Origin: an uncultured Prevotella sp.
Lineage (GTDB): Bacteria; Bacteroidota; Bacteroidia; Bacteroidales; Bacteroidaceae
NCBI RefSeq assembly: GCF_900549175.1
Contig: NZ_URNN01000093.1
Coordinates: 1 to 13,480 of the forward strand
Length of the DNA: 13,480 nucleotides
Direction: 5' to 3'
This document shows positions 1 through 5,832 of this stretch, in pieces. Below the pieces are notes generated by a model. The model did no database searches. It had not been told where the DNA came from and worked only from the letters and a program-made list of their open reading frames with translations. Position 1 is the first letter of the stretch. Every line of letters starts with the position of its first letter. The translations under genes were made by a program, and so were the position numbers.

Positions 1-49
1 GTACGGCAGTTTAGCAAACTGCTGGTTTCAGCCACTCACCCAAACTTCC
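1..49 (-). tRNA. tRNA-Ser(GCU), 5' part, 3' end outside window
   Basis: Read on the minus strand from base 49, the sequence folds as the first half of a tRNA. The 5' acceptor strand is GGAAGTT, followed by T8 and G9. The D arm has a GGT/ACC stem and the class II-type loop GAGTGGCTGAA. The anticodon arm has a GCAGT/ACTGC stem around the loop TTGCTAA, which gives anticodon GCU for serine codons AGC and AGU. The sequence leaves the window just after the anticodon stem, where the long serine variable arm would start. The variable arm, T arm and 3' acceptor strand are therefore not visible. The anticodon and D-arm features make the identity fairly secure despite truncation. Confidence 0.9.
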
Positions 50-89
50 TTCCCGGCTCTTGCCGCAGCACTTTCTCTCAAATGCGATG

Positions 90-121
90 CAAAGGTAGTG
101 CTTTTTTTTGAGACCTGCAAA
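90..121 (-). promoter_or_regulatory. Bacteroidetes-type promoter of tRNA-Ser
   Basis: On the minus strand a TTTG box (118-121) lies 20 bases before TACCTTTG (90-97). This matches the Bacteroidetes housekeeping sigma consensus of TTTG near -33 and TAnnTTTG near -7. The spacer holds a run of eight A on the minus strand (102-109). The expected start of transcription is about 83-85, giving a leader of roughly 35 bases before the tRNA 5' end at 49. The assignment rests on motif match and spacing. Confidence 0.85.
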
Positions 122-165
122 TTTTTAAAACATTATTTTCAATAAAATTGCAAATAAAGTGTTTT

Positions 166-537
166 TTAGTTGGTTTTAAAGGCCACTACCCCCGTCAAAC
201 CGGCGTCAAGATAGTATGTGTCGCACTGTTCCTCCTTGTTCACATAGTATCGTGCCCGCAGTATGTACAGTTTCTTCCCGCCGTTCTTTTCAGAGTAGCG
301 TATGTCCGATTTGTACAGAGCGGCCTCTTTGGCCGTGGCACGGATACGGGTGATTACGGAATCGGTTATAAGTTTTGTGGAGTCCATATCGTCGAAGTCG
401 ATAGACGAAACCAAAGACCCGTCTTTCATGTTCGCCTCCATGAAGTCCTTCACTATCCGCTCGGCGTCGTGCTGTTGCCCGCACGATGCGAGCAACAGCA
501 TTGCCATACCTATTATATATATATAGCTCTTCCCCAT
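166..537 (-). CDS. small putative lipoprotein of unknown function
   Basis: This encodes 123 residues that I do not recognise. The N terminus is a lipoprotein signal: a short basic start (Gly-Lys), a hydrophobic stretch, and the lipobox LLASC with the modified cysteine at residue 19. The mature part of about 104 residues is polar and mixed in charge, with no internal membrane span. Its last third (roughly residues 80-120) looks like alternating beta strands ending in a Tyr-rich segment. The size and layout would fit a small NTF2-like or cystatin-like lipoprotein, but that is only a guess. The gene starts 6 bases after the pepD stop on the same strand, so the two are probably co-transcribed. 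The signal-peptide codons contain a (TA)6 run at 514-525. No convincing terminator follows; the DNA after the stop is simply AT-rich. Confidence 0.8.
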   Translation of the reverse strand: MGKSYIYIIGMAMLLLASCGQQHDAERIVKDFMEANMKDGSLVSSIDFDDMDSTKLITDSVITRIRATAKEAALYKSDIRYSEKNGGKKLYILRARYYVNKEEQCDTYYLDAGLTGVVAFKTN

Positions 538-543
538 TGCCTC

Positions 544-2001
544 TTATTTCTGGGGAATGTTCTTCAGTATTTCCAGCAAATGGTCCCACACCATCTTTAC
601 GGTTGGTATGTGCAGACGCTCCTCCGGCGTGTGTACAAAGCGCAGGGTGGGTCCGAAAGACACCATGTCGAGTTCGGGATAACGCTCCGAGAAGAGTCCG
701 CACTCCAGTCCGGCATGTATGCCTTTGATGACCGGTTCACGGCCGAAGAGCTTGCGGTAAGTCTCGGCCACAATCTCCGTCAGCTTGCTGTTGGGGTTCA
801 TCTTCCATGCAGGATAGCCGTCGTTCTGCACCACAGCGGCACCGGCGAGTTCGAAAACAGCCTTCACCGTGTTGCACTGGTTTTCGAGATTGCTCATCAC
901 GTTGCTCCGCTGCGACGACACCACATGTATGTTGTCCTCTCCCGTCACGATGCTTGCAATGTTGCTCGACGTCTCAACCATATAGGCAATAGCCTCGTCC
1001 TGGCACATGGCGAACACGCCGTTGTCCACCGCCTGCAGTGCGCGCACGAAGTTGGCGGCCACGGTCTTGGGCAGCACACGGTCGGCACCGGTGCTCTCCA
1101 TGCCGAACACCATCTCCGTATCTGTCACGTGGAACTCGTCTTCCACCTCCGTCACGAACACGTTCCAGTCTGCCTTTACGTTCTCTTTCACATCGTTCGG
1201 CACGGCAATGGTGAACTTTCCGTCACGCGGAATGGCGTTGTGCATCTTGCCGGAATCGAATCTCGACAGGCGCACGTCGTACTTTTCCATCTCCTTGTAG
1301 AGGAAGCGTGCCAGAATCTTTATGGCGTTGGCGCGTTTCTTCTCTATGTCGTCACCCGAGTGACCGCCCGTGAGTCCCTTCACGGAACCCTGCATGAAGA
1401 AGTAACCGGCGGGCGCGTCCTCGCGTTCGAACGTGAAATCGGCCACCGTGCTGCGGCCTCCGGCGCACGACACGAAGAACTGTCCCTCGTCTTCACTGTC
1501 GAGATTGATGAGCATGTCTCCCGTCATAAAGCCGGCCTCCATGCCGCTCGCACCCGTCAGTTGGGTCTCCTCGTCGCGTGTGAACACACACTCTATGGGG
1601 CCGTGCTCCACATCCGTTGCCTCCAGCAGGGCCAGTTCTATGGCGCAGCCTATGCCGTCGTCGGCCCCCAGTGTGGTGCCCTTGGCCTTCAGCCATTCGC
1701 CGTCGATGTATGTCTGTATGGGGTCGTTGTCGAAGTCGAAGTCCACATCCACCAGCTTGTCGCACACCATGTCCATGTGGCTTTGCAGTATCACCTTCTT
1801 GCGGTTCTCGTATCCCGGTGTGGCGGGTTTGCTTATCAGCACGTTGCCCGTGGCGTCGACCTTGGTCTCCAGTCCGTGACTTTCACCCCAGTTCTTCAGA
1901 TACTCAATCATCTTCTCCTCACGTTTCGAGGGGCGCGGTATTTCGTTTATTTTGGCAAAATGCTCGAAAACGCATGCCGGATTTAAATTACTTTTAGTCA
2001 T
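544..2001 (-). CDS. pepD: aminoacyl-histidine dipeptidase (peptidase D, M20 family)
   Basis: PepD is a cytosolic di-zinc dipeptidase that cleaves Xaa-His and other dipeptides. The protein has 485 residues, the same length as E. coli PepD, and begins with the family-like stretch about ending peptides and 'IPRPSKREEK'. The metal and catalytic residues of the M20 clan are visible: His75 and Asp77 in SHMDMVCDK, the bridging Asp114 or Asp115 in TTLGADDGIG, the catalytic Glu144/Glu145 pair in RDEETQLTGA, Asp168 in LINLDSEDEG, and His457 near the C terminus in FVHTPEERLHIP. Residues between about 185 and 390 form the lid/dimerisation insert. No signal peptide is present. The ATG at 2001 is preceded by a -7 box at 2065-2072, giving a leader of about 58 bases. 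A small lipoprotein gene follows after 6 bases. The identification is strong. Confidence 0.96.
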   Translation of the reverse strand: MTKSNLNPACVFEHFAKINEIPRPSKREEKMIEYLKNWGESHGLETKVDATGNVLISKPATPGYENRKKVILQSHMDMVCDKLVDVDFDFDNDPIQTYIDGEWLKAKGTTLGADDGIGCAIELALLEATDVEHGPIECVFTRDEETQLTGASGMEAGFMTGDMLINLDSEDEGQFFVSCAGGRSTVADFTFEREDAPAGYFFMQGSVKGLTGGHSGDDIEKKRANAIKILARFLYKEMEKYDVRLSRFDSGKMHNAIPRDGKFTIAVPNDVKENVKADWNVFVTEVEDEFHVTDTEMVFGMESTGADRVLPKTVAANFVRALQAVDNGVFAMCQDEAIAYMVETSSNIASIVTGEDNIHVVSSQRSNVMSNLENQCNTVKAVFELAGAAVVQNDGYPAWKMNPNSKLTEIVAETYRKLFGREPVIKGIHAGLECGLFSERYPELDMVSFGPTLRFVHTPEERLHIPTVKMVWDHLLEILKNIPQK

Positions 2002-2024
2002 TATTATCTCTTTTTTGTACTGTA

Positions 2025-2058
2025 TTTGGTTATAATTGATTTATTTACATTACCTTTG
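2025..2058 (+). promoter_or_regulatory. promoter of the small membrane protein / OmpH-like operon
   Basis: TTTG at 2025-2028 is followed after 22 bases by TACCTTTG at 2051-2058, which matches the Bacteroidetes promoter consensus. The predicted start near 2064 leaves a leader of only about 15 bases before the ATG at 2079. The element shares its core with the opposite pepD promoter. Confidence 0.75.
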
Positions 2059-2064
2059 TACCCG

Positions 2065-2072
2065 CAAAGATA
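2065..2072 (-). promoter_or_regulatory. -7 element of the pepD promoter
   Basis: TATCTTTG on the minus strand fits the Bacteroidetes -7 consensus TAnnTTTG. No clear TTTG partner is visible about 20 bases further upstream (near 2092-2096), so the -33 part is degenerate or absent. Predicted transcription would start near 2059 and read into pepD. It lies 6 bases from the oppositely directed -7 box at 2051-2058. Confidence 0.55.
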
Positions 2073-2078
2073 CAGAAT

Positions 2079-2291
2079 ATGGTTGAAATATTGTTAATAA
2101 GTGCGTTAATTATTGCTATATGCATGGCATTTTTATGCGTCAAGCTGATATTCCGCAAGAATGGCAGCTTTTCGTCGATGCACATACACGACAGCGAGGA
2201 GATGAAGAAGCGCGACATACACTGCGTGATGGATCAGGACAGGGAGATGCGCACACGCTGCACTTTCGCCACCGAAGAACGAAGCAAATAA
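2079..2291 (+). CDS. small single-span membrane protein, conserved hypothetical
   Basis: This encodes 70 residues. Residues 3-24 form one strongly hydrophobic membrane span (VEILLISALIIAICMAFLC). A basic turn (KLIFRKNG) follows, then a polar tail of about 45 residues with the pattern FSSMHIHDSEEMKKRDIHC and then QDRE. The Arg/Lys just after the span would place the tail in the cytoplasm by the positive-inside rule. I recall short Bacteroidales proteins with a similar span plus a 'KRGI-C--QDRE' type tail, so I treat it as a real conserved family with no known function. It has its own promoter (2025-2058) and lies 20 bases ahead of the OmpH-like gene, suggesting one transcript. Coding is supported by the strong promoter, the well-formed membrane span and the tight spacing to the next gene. 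Confidence 0.8.
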   Translation: MVEILLISALIIAICMAFLCVKLIFRKNGSFSSMHIHDSEEMKKRDIHCVMDQDREMRTRCTFATEERSK

Positions 2292-2311
2292 TTTAATATT
2301 CACATAATAAA

Positions 2312-2929
2312 ATGAACAGTAACAGAATCATCCGCATGATGTCGATGGGAGCCGTTTCGGCACTCTTCCTGACGGCATGCAACAACTCAAGTCCGAAGAT
2401 GGACGAACAGCCGGCAACCGTTTCAGAAACTTCCGCCGGCGGAATGAAGATAGCATATGTGGAAGTGGACTCGCTGATGTCGCAGTACAACTTCTGCAAA
2501 GACTACTCCCTCATCCTGCAGAAGAAGAGCAACAACGCCCGCAACACCCTCAACCAGAAAGGCCAGCAGCTGCAGGTAGCCATGCAGAACTTCCAGCAGA
2601 AGATAAACAACAACGGATTCACCAGCCGCGAGCAGGCCATGAGCGTGCAGGCAGCCCTGCAACGCCAGGAGCAGGACCTTCAGGAACTGCAGAACCGTCT
2701 GGGTTCGGAGCTTGATTCGGAGACAGCGAAATATAACACCGCCCTGCGCGACTCTCTCCAGAACTTCCTGAAAGACTACAACAAGAGCAAGAAGTACGAC
2801 CTCATCATCTCAAAGGCCGGCGACAACATACTGCTTGCCGACAAGCGTCATGACATAACGCAGGACGTTATCAACGGACTCAACAAGCGGTACAAGCCGA
2901 TGGCCAAGCAGGAGGATAAAAAGAAATAA
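2312..2929 (+). CDS. OmpH/Skp-family periplasmic chaperone-like lipoprotein
   Basis: This encodes 205 residues. A lipoprotein signal with lipobox LTAC puts the acylated cysteine at residue 23, followed by Asn-Asn, so it is probably membrane-anchored. After a linker of about 20 residues, the segment KIAYVEVDSLMSQYNFCKD (46-64) matches the start of OmpH/Skp domains, which typically begin with an 'I-YVD---L' strand. Residues about 65-155 are a long Gln/Asn-rich amphipathic coiled coil, the Skp tentacles. The domain closes with a short strand, KYDLIISKAGDNILLADKRHDIT (161-183), and a C-terminal helix with a Lys-rich tail. Skp proteins hold unfolded outer-membrane proteins in the periplasm. Classical Skp is soluble, so the lipid anchor suggests a tethered variant or a different client. 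The gene follows the small membrane protein by 20 bases, and its transcript runs into the hairpin cluster at 2968-3070. Confidence 0.88.
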   Translation: MNSNRIIRMMSMGAVSALFLTACNNSSPKMDEQPATVSETSAGGMKIAYVEVDSLMSQYNFCKDYSLILQKKSNNARNTLNQKGQQLQVAMQNFQQKINNNGFTSREQAMSVQAALQRQEQDLQELQNRLGSELDSETAKYNTALRDSLQNFLKDYNKSKKYDLIISKAGDNILLADKRHDITQDVINGLNKRYKPMAKQEDKKK

Positions 2930-2967
2930 GCCTGACTACGCAGACAAAACTTATATACAACGAATTG

Positions 2968-3006
2968 CGAAAGTGCCGCTTTTGACCTTCAAAAGCGGCA
3001 CTTTCG
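2968..3006. terminator. perfect 18-bp hairpin, probable bidirectional terminator
   Basis: Arms 2968-2985 (CGAAAGTGCCGCTTTTGA) and 2989-3006 are exact reverse complements around a 3-base loop (CCT). It lies 39 bases after the OmpH-like stop and on the far side of the stop of the opposing TonB receptor gene, where a bidirectional terminator would be expected. No long T run follows on either strand, so termination is inferred from stem strength and position. Confidence 0.6.
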
Positions 3007-3035
3007 GGCTTCAAAACGGCCGTTTTCGCAACGCA

Positions 3036-3070
3036 AAACGGGCACTTTTGAAATTCAAAAGTGCCCGTTT
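3036..3070. terminator. perfect 17-bp hairpin with one-base centre
   Basis: Arms 3036-3052 (AAACGGGCACTTTTGAA) and 3054-3070 are exact reverse complements around a single A. Between this and the previous hairpin lies the 14-base perfect palindrome AAAACGGCCGTTTT (3013-3026). The CCGTTTT at 3020-3026 can also pair with AAAACGG at 3035-3041, so alternative folds compete. A termination role is likely but not proven. Confidence 0.55.
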
Positions 3071-3126
3071 CACAAGATTGTTTCCTTTTTGCAAATGTGT
3101 ATTCCTGAAGCATATCATACCTCATT

Positions 3127-3161
3127 ACTCTTCACTCATCACTCTGACCTCATAACTTCGT
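3127..3161. repeat. degenerate 7-base tandem repeat
   Basis: Five steps of a loose heptamer can be read: ACTCTTC, ACTCATC, ACTCTGA, CCTCATA, ACTTCGT. They end five bases before the TonB receptor stop codon. Only the first two or three copies are close, so this may be a decayed simple repeat or chance. Confidence 0.4.
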
Positions 3162-3165
3162 GATG

Positions 3166-5565
3166 TCAGAACTGCAGTGTGACATCGACACCCGCATGAA
3201 CCGGGTTGCCACGCTGCGCAAACGAGCGGCGCACTCCGTCGACAGCACTGTTCACGAGAAACGTGTTGTAGCGGGTGTCGGTGAGGTTGCGCCCCCACAG
3301 TCTGACCTTGGCCGCGCCGAAGTCGAACGTGGCATGCGCGCCCGGCACGGCGTAAAACTTCTGGCAACAGTCATTGTCAACATCCCAATAAGTCTTTCCG
3401 TTGCCCGTTACATCGACCCCGACGGACACCGACTTGAGCCGTCCGCCGCGCAGAATGTCGAAACGCCACTCGGCCATGCCGCTGAAAGTGTGCTCCGGCA
3501 CGAAGGGAGTGTGGTTGCCGCGGTAGTTGCGGCACTCCGTGGCCATGCCCTCCGGCGTGCTTACAGTCACGCTGTCGGTGTAGCGGCGGAATGTGGAATG
3601 GACATAACTGTACGTGGCGGCCCACGTCAGGCGGCCTCCGAATCCGTCGCCCCTGAGCGCCACTTCCGCTCCCGCACTGCCGCTGCGGCCGGCGTTTATC
3701 ATCATCCGGCCGTAGCCGTAGCGGTCGGCCATCACCGAGAGCTGCTGGTTGGTGATGCGCATGTAGTATGCCGACACGTCGGCGCGCAGCCGCCCTCCGA
3801 ACAGATTGAGATGGGTGCCCGCCTCGTAGTTCATGCTCGTCTCCGGCTCGTAAGATATGGTGTTGTTGATGCGGGTGTAGTCGTCGGCGCTGTGCGGCAC
3901 GGTCATGTCACCCTTCATCAGCTGCATCAGCTGTGCGCCGAGCGACTTCTGCTCGCTCTGGAATATGTCGGAGAACATCTGCAGGTTGTAGCCTCCGGCG
4001 CGGAATCCCTTGCTCACCGTGGCATACACGTTGCTGCCACTGTCGCCGAAGGTGTATGTAAGCCCCAGCTTGGGCAGAAACTGATGGAAATTGCGCGAGG
4101 CGCCGCCCTTCATCGCCGATGTATAGCTGTGGCTGACAGTGGCCGCGCCGCCCTGCCCCGCACCGGGCCTGCCCGTCGTGCCGGCGGCATAGCCCATCGT
4201 GAACATGGCTTTCGTGTCGTAGTCGATGCTCACGTGCTGCCAGTCGTAGCGCAGACCGAGCGTGGCCGTGAGCCTCGGAGTGATGTCGATGCCCGACTCA
4301 TGATATATGCCGAGGTTAGTCTGCGGGGTCTCGAATGTTCCCGGCACGCGGTTGTCGGTAAGGGTTATCATGTCGGCCACGGGTTTGGGTATGCCCATAT
4401 TCCCCTTGATGAAGCTGTTCATGGCCTCGCCGAAGAAGACGGGTGCGTCGGTATGGAGCCACTGATGGCTGAAAAACACTCCCGACACGCTGTGCCACAC
4501 ATCCCCCACCCGGCCGCTCAGCGTGAGCTCCTGCACTATGGCGTTCATGCGTTCGCGCTGCTCCAGACGCAGATAGTCTTCGGGCAGGTAGTCCTGGTCC
4601 ATCTGCATGAGGTCGCTGAGATACTGCCATCCGGTGACGGATGTGAGCCGGAGGTTCTCACGGCTGTACGAAACGTTGAGTCCGGTATTGACCATCTGGC
4701 GGCGGTAACCGTTCATGAGGTTTGTCGACGGCTCGTCGAACGAGCCGGTGGCGGGGTCGTAGAGGCCGTAGGCGAAACCGTTTTGGTTGACATACTGCCA
4801 GTCGGCGGTGAAGTCAAACTTCAGCCGTCCGGCAGGCAGCCATATCACGCGTGCCCTGCCTCCGGCCTCGTTCGTAAGGTCGGCCCTGCCGTCAAGTGCC
4901 GTGTTGCGGAAGAAACCGCGCCGGCCGTTGTAGAATCCGGCGGTTGAGAAGGCCAGTTTTTCGTTCGGGCGGTGATAGTGGGCCACCTCGACATTGCCCG
5001 TCAGCCCCGTGCCGATGCTTGCCCGCAGGTCGGTGCCCTGGTAGTAAAGCGGATTCTTGGAGTGTATGCGCACGAGGCCGCCCTCGGCGTTTATGCCGTA
5101 GAGCGTACCCTGCGGACCTCGCAGCACGTCAACGCGGTCCATCTGATAGAAATGGATGTTGACGGCGCTCTTGCTCACAATGGGCATCCCGTCGTAATAA
5201 ACGCCTACGGCCGGACTGCCCGAGCGCGAGCCTATGCCGCGCATGTACATCGACGAGGTGAGTCTCGCCCCGTATGAAGGCATGGTGAACGACGGTATGT
5301 AGGCCGACAAACTGCTCATGTCGGTCATGCCAACGGCTGTCATCTCGCGTTCGCCGAACACGCTGCTTGCCACGGGCTGGCTGCGCAGGCGCTTCAGTTC
5401 TTTGGGTTGTGAGACTACTATCAGTTCGTCAAGATCGACGCTGTGTGACGCCACTATCGTGTCGGCCCCGCCTTCGGAGCCGGTGCCGCGCCCTTCTCCG
5501 GCCGCATGTCCGGTGCTGCAGACAAGGGCTGCAAGCGGCAGACACATTATTGGTTTGATGTTCAT
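3166..5565 (-). CDS. TonB-dependent outer-membrane receptor (FyuA/FecA-like, not SusC-like)
   Basis: This encodes 799 residues of an outer-membrane gated barrel that imports a ligand using TonB energy. A signal peptide covers about residues 1-21 and ends in GHA. A Gly-rich stretch (22-42) and a TonB box-like segment, DELIVVSQP (46-54), follow. The plug domain spans roughly 57-172 and carries SMYMRGIGSR, GVYYDGMP and the signature DRVDVLRGPQGTLYG (143-157). The remaining 620 or so residues are the beta barrel, with typical SKGFRAGGYN and late SVGVDVTGNGKTYWDVD segments and a C-terminal phenylalanine after LQ. There is no N-terminal carboxypeptidase-regulatory-like domain and no SusD partner nearby, so glycan uptake by a SusCD pair is unlikely. 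The architecture resembles siderophore/pesticin-type receptors, but the substrate cannot be read from sequence. The gene has its own promoter (5600-5630) and repeat-rich gaps on both sides. Confidence 0.93.
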   Translation of the reverse strand: MNIKPIMCLPLAALVCSTGHAAGEGRGTGSEGGADTIVASHSVDLDELIVVSQPKELKRLRSQPVASSVFGEREMTAVGMTDMSSLSAYIPSFTMPSYGARLTSSMYMRGIGSRSGSPAVGVYYDGMPIVSKSAVNIHFYQMDRVDVLRGPQGTLYGINAEGGLVRIHSKNPLYYQGTDLRASIGTGLTGNVEVAHYHRPNEKLAFSTAGFYNGRRGFFRNTALDGRADLTNEAGGRARVIWLPAGRLKFDFTADWQYVNQNGFAYGLYDPATGSFDEPSTNLMNGYRRQMVNTGLNVSYSRENLRLTSVTGWQYLSDLMQMDQDYLPEDYLRLEQRERMNAIVQELTLSGRVGDVWHSVSGVFFSHQWLHTDAPVFFGEAMNSFIKGNMGIPKPVADMITLTDNRVPGTFETPQTNLGIYHESGIDITPRLTATLGLRYDWQHVSIDYDTKAMFTMGYAAGTTGRPGAGQGGAATVSHSYTSAMKGGASRNFHQFLPKLGLTYTFGDSGSNVYATVSKGFRAGGYNLQMFSDIFQSEQKSLGAQLMQLMKGDMTVPHSADDYTRINNTISYEPETSMNYEAGTHLNLFGGRLRADVSAYYMRITNQQLSVMADRYGYGRMMINAGRSGSAGAEVALRGDGFGGRLTWAATYSYVHSTFRRYTDSVTVSTPEGMATECRNYRGNHTPFVPEHTFSGMAEWRFDILRGGRLKSVSVGVDVTGNGKTYWDVDNDCCQKFYAVPGAHATFDFGAAKVRLWGRNLTDTRYNTFLVNSAVDGVRRSFAQRGNPVHAGVDVTLQF

Positions 5566-5599
5566 TATCCTATATGTTCGTTATTGTTTTTTGGCGGTG

Positions 5600-5630
5600 C
5601 AAAGGTAATGAACGGCGGCGGCACCGGCAA
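5600..5630 (-). promoter_or_regulatory. promoter of the TonB receptor gene
   Basis: On the minus strand TTG at 5628-5630 precedes TACCTTTG at 5600-5607 with a 20-base spacer, matching the Bacteroidetes consensus apart from one missing T in the -33 box. Transcription would begin about 5593-5595, giving a leader of about 30 bases before the ATG at 5565. I saw no Fur-box-like palindrome, though such sites are poorly defined in this phylum. Confidence 0.75.
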
Positions 5631-5664
5631 TCCTCATTTATCATGATTTTAAGGGGCGATTTGT

Positions 5665-5810
5665 GTTTAGGTAGTTTTTAGGAGTTAAGGAGTTAAAGGG
5701 AGTTAAGGAGTTAAGCCAAATGTCTTAGATATGATTTGTGCTCATAATGCTATTGGCTTAACTCCTTAACTCCCTTTTAACTCCTTAACTCCTAAAAAAA
5801 ACTCCTAAAC
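5665..5810. repeat. long inverted repeat made of GGAGTTAA units
   Basis: The left arm core (5675-5719) consists of GGAGTTAA-type units: GGAGTTAA, GGAGTTAAA, GGGAGTTAA, GGAGTTAA, then GCCAA. The right arm core (5753-5798) is its reverse complement with one extra base in the middle A/T run. The arms therefore pair over about 45 bp with a single bulge, around a 33-base loop (5720-5752). Pairing extends outward, with small bulges, through GTTTAGG at 5665-5671 and CCTAAAC at 5804-5810. The element sits between the stop of the zinc-ribbon lipoprotein gene (5833) and the TonB receptor promoter. It may act as a terminator or insulator, but neither side has a classical T run after the stem. It encodes no protein. 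Confidence 0.9.
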
Positions 5811-5832
5811 TCCTAAAAAGTTCCTAAAAACT
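5791..5832. repeat. degenerate CTCCTAAA tandem run next to a stop codon
   Basis: After the inverted repeat's CTCCTTAA units the sequence changes to CTCCTAAA-type units of unequal length: CCT with eight A, CTCCTAAA, CTCCTAAAAA and GTTCCTAAAAA. The run ends directly against the stop codon of the zinc-ribbon lipoprotein gene at 5833-5835. It looks like a slippage-prone simple repeat related to the neighbouring inverted repeat. Confidence 0.6.

Larger units (their letters stand above)
2965..3074. repeat. five tandem 22-base palindromic units in the convergent gap
   Basis: The 236-base gap between the OmpH-like gene and the TonB receptor gene holds five consecutive units at exact 22-base spacing (2965, 2987, 3009, 3031, 3053). 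Four of them start with a variant of NTTCAAAA or ACGCAAAA, at 2987, 3009, 3031 and 3053. Each unit has an A-rich left end, a GC core of about six bases and a T-rich right end, so each is itself nearly palindromic. Neighbouring units pair into perfect hairpins (listed separately). There are no unique spacers between units. The type resembles hairpin-rich intergenic repeats I associate with Prevotella genomes, but no family name is assigned. Confidence 0.85.

Noticed and set aside
148..1986. A 612-residue open frame on the plus strand opposite pepD
   Set aside because: It is the antisense shadow of pepD and the lipoprotein gene, with a His-rich low-information composition and no recognisable motif.
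2965..3074. A small CRISPR array
   Set aside because: Units follow each other with no unique spacers, adjacent units are inverted copies, and no cas gene is present.
2880..3155. Short open frames on both strands through the 22-base repeat array
   Set aside because: Their repetitive Phe/Lys-rich peptides come from the palindromic repeats, and 22 is not a multiple of 3, so the frame is not kept between units.
3160..4947. A 595-residue open frame on the plus strand opposite the TonB receptor gene
   Set aside because: It lies wholly antisense to a well-supported receptor gene, is rich in His, Arg and Val as antisense frames of GC-rich DNA are, and shows no domain or signal.
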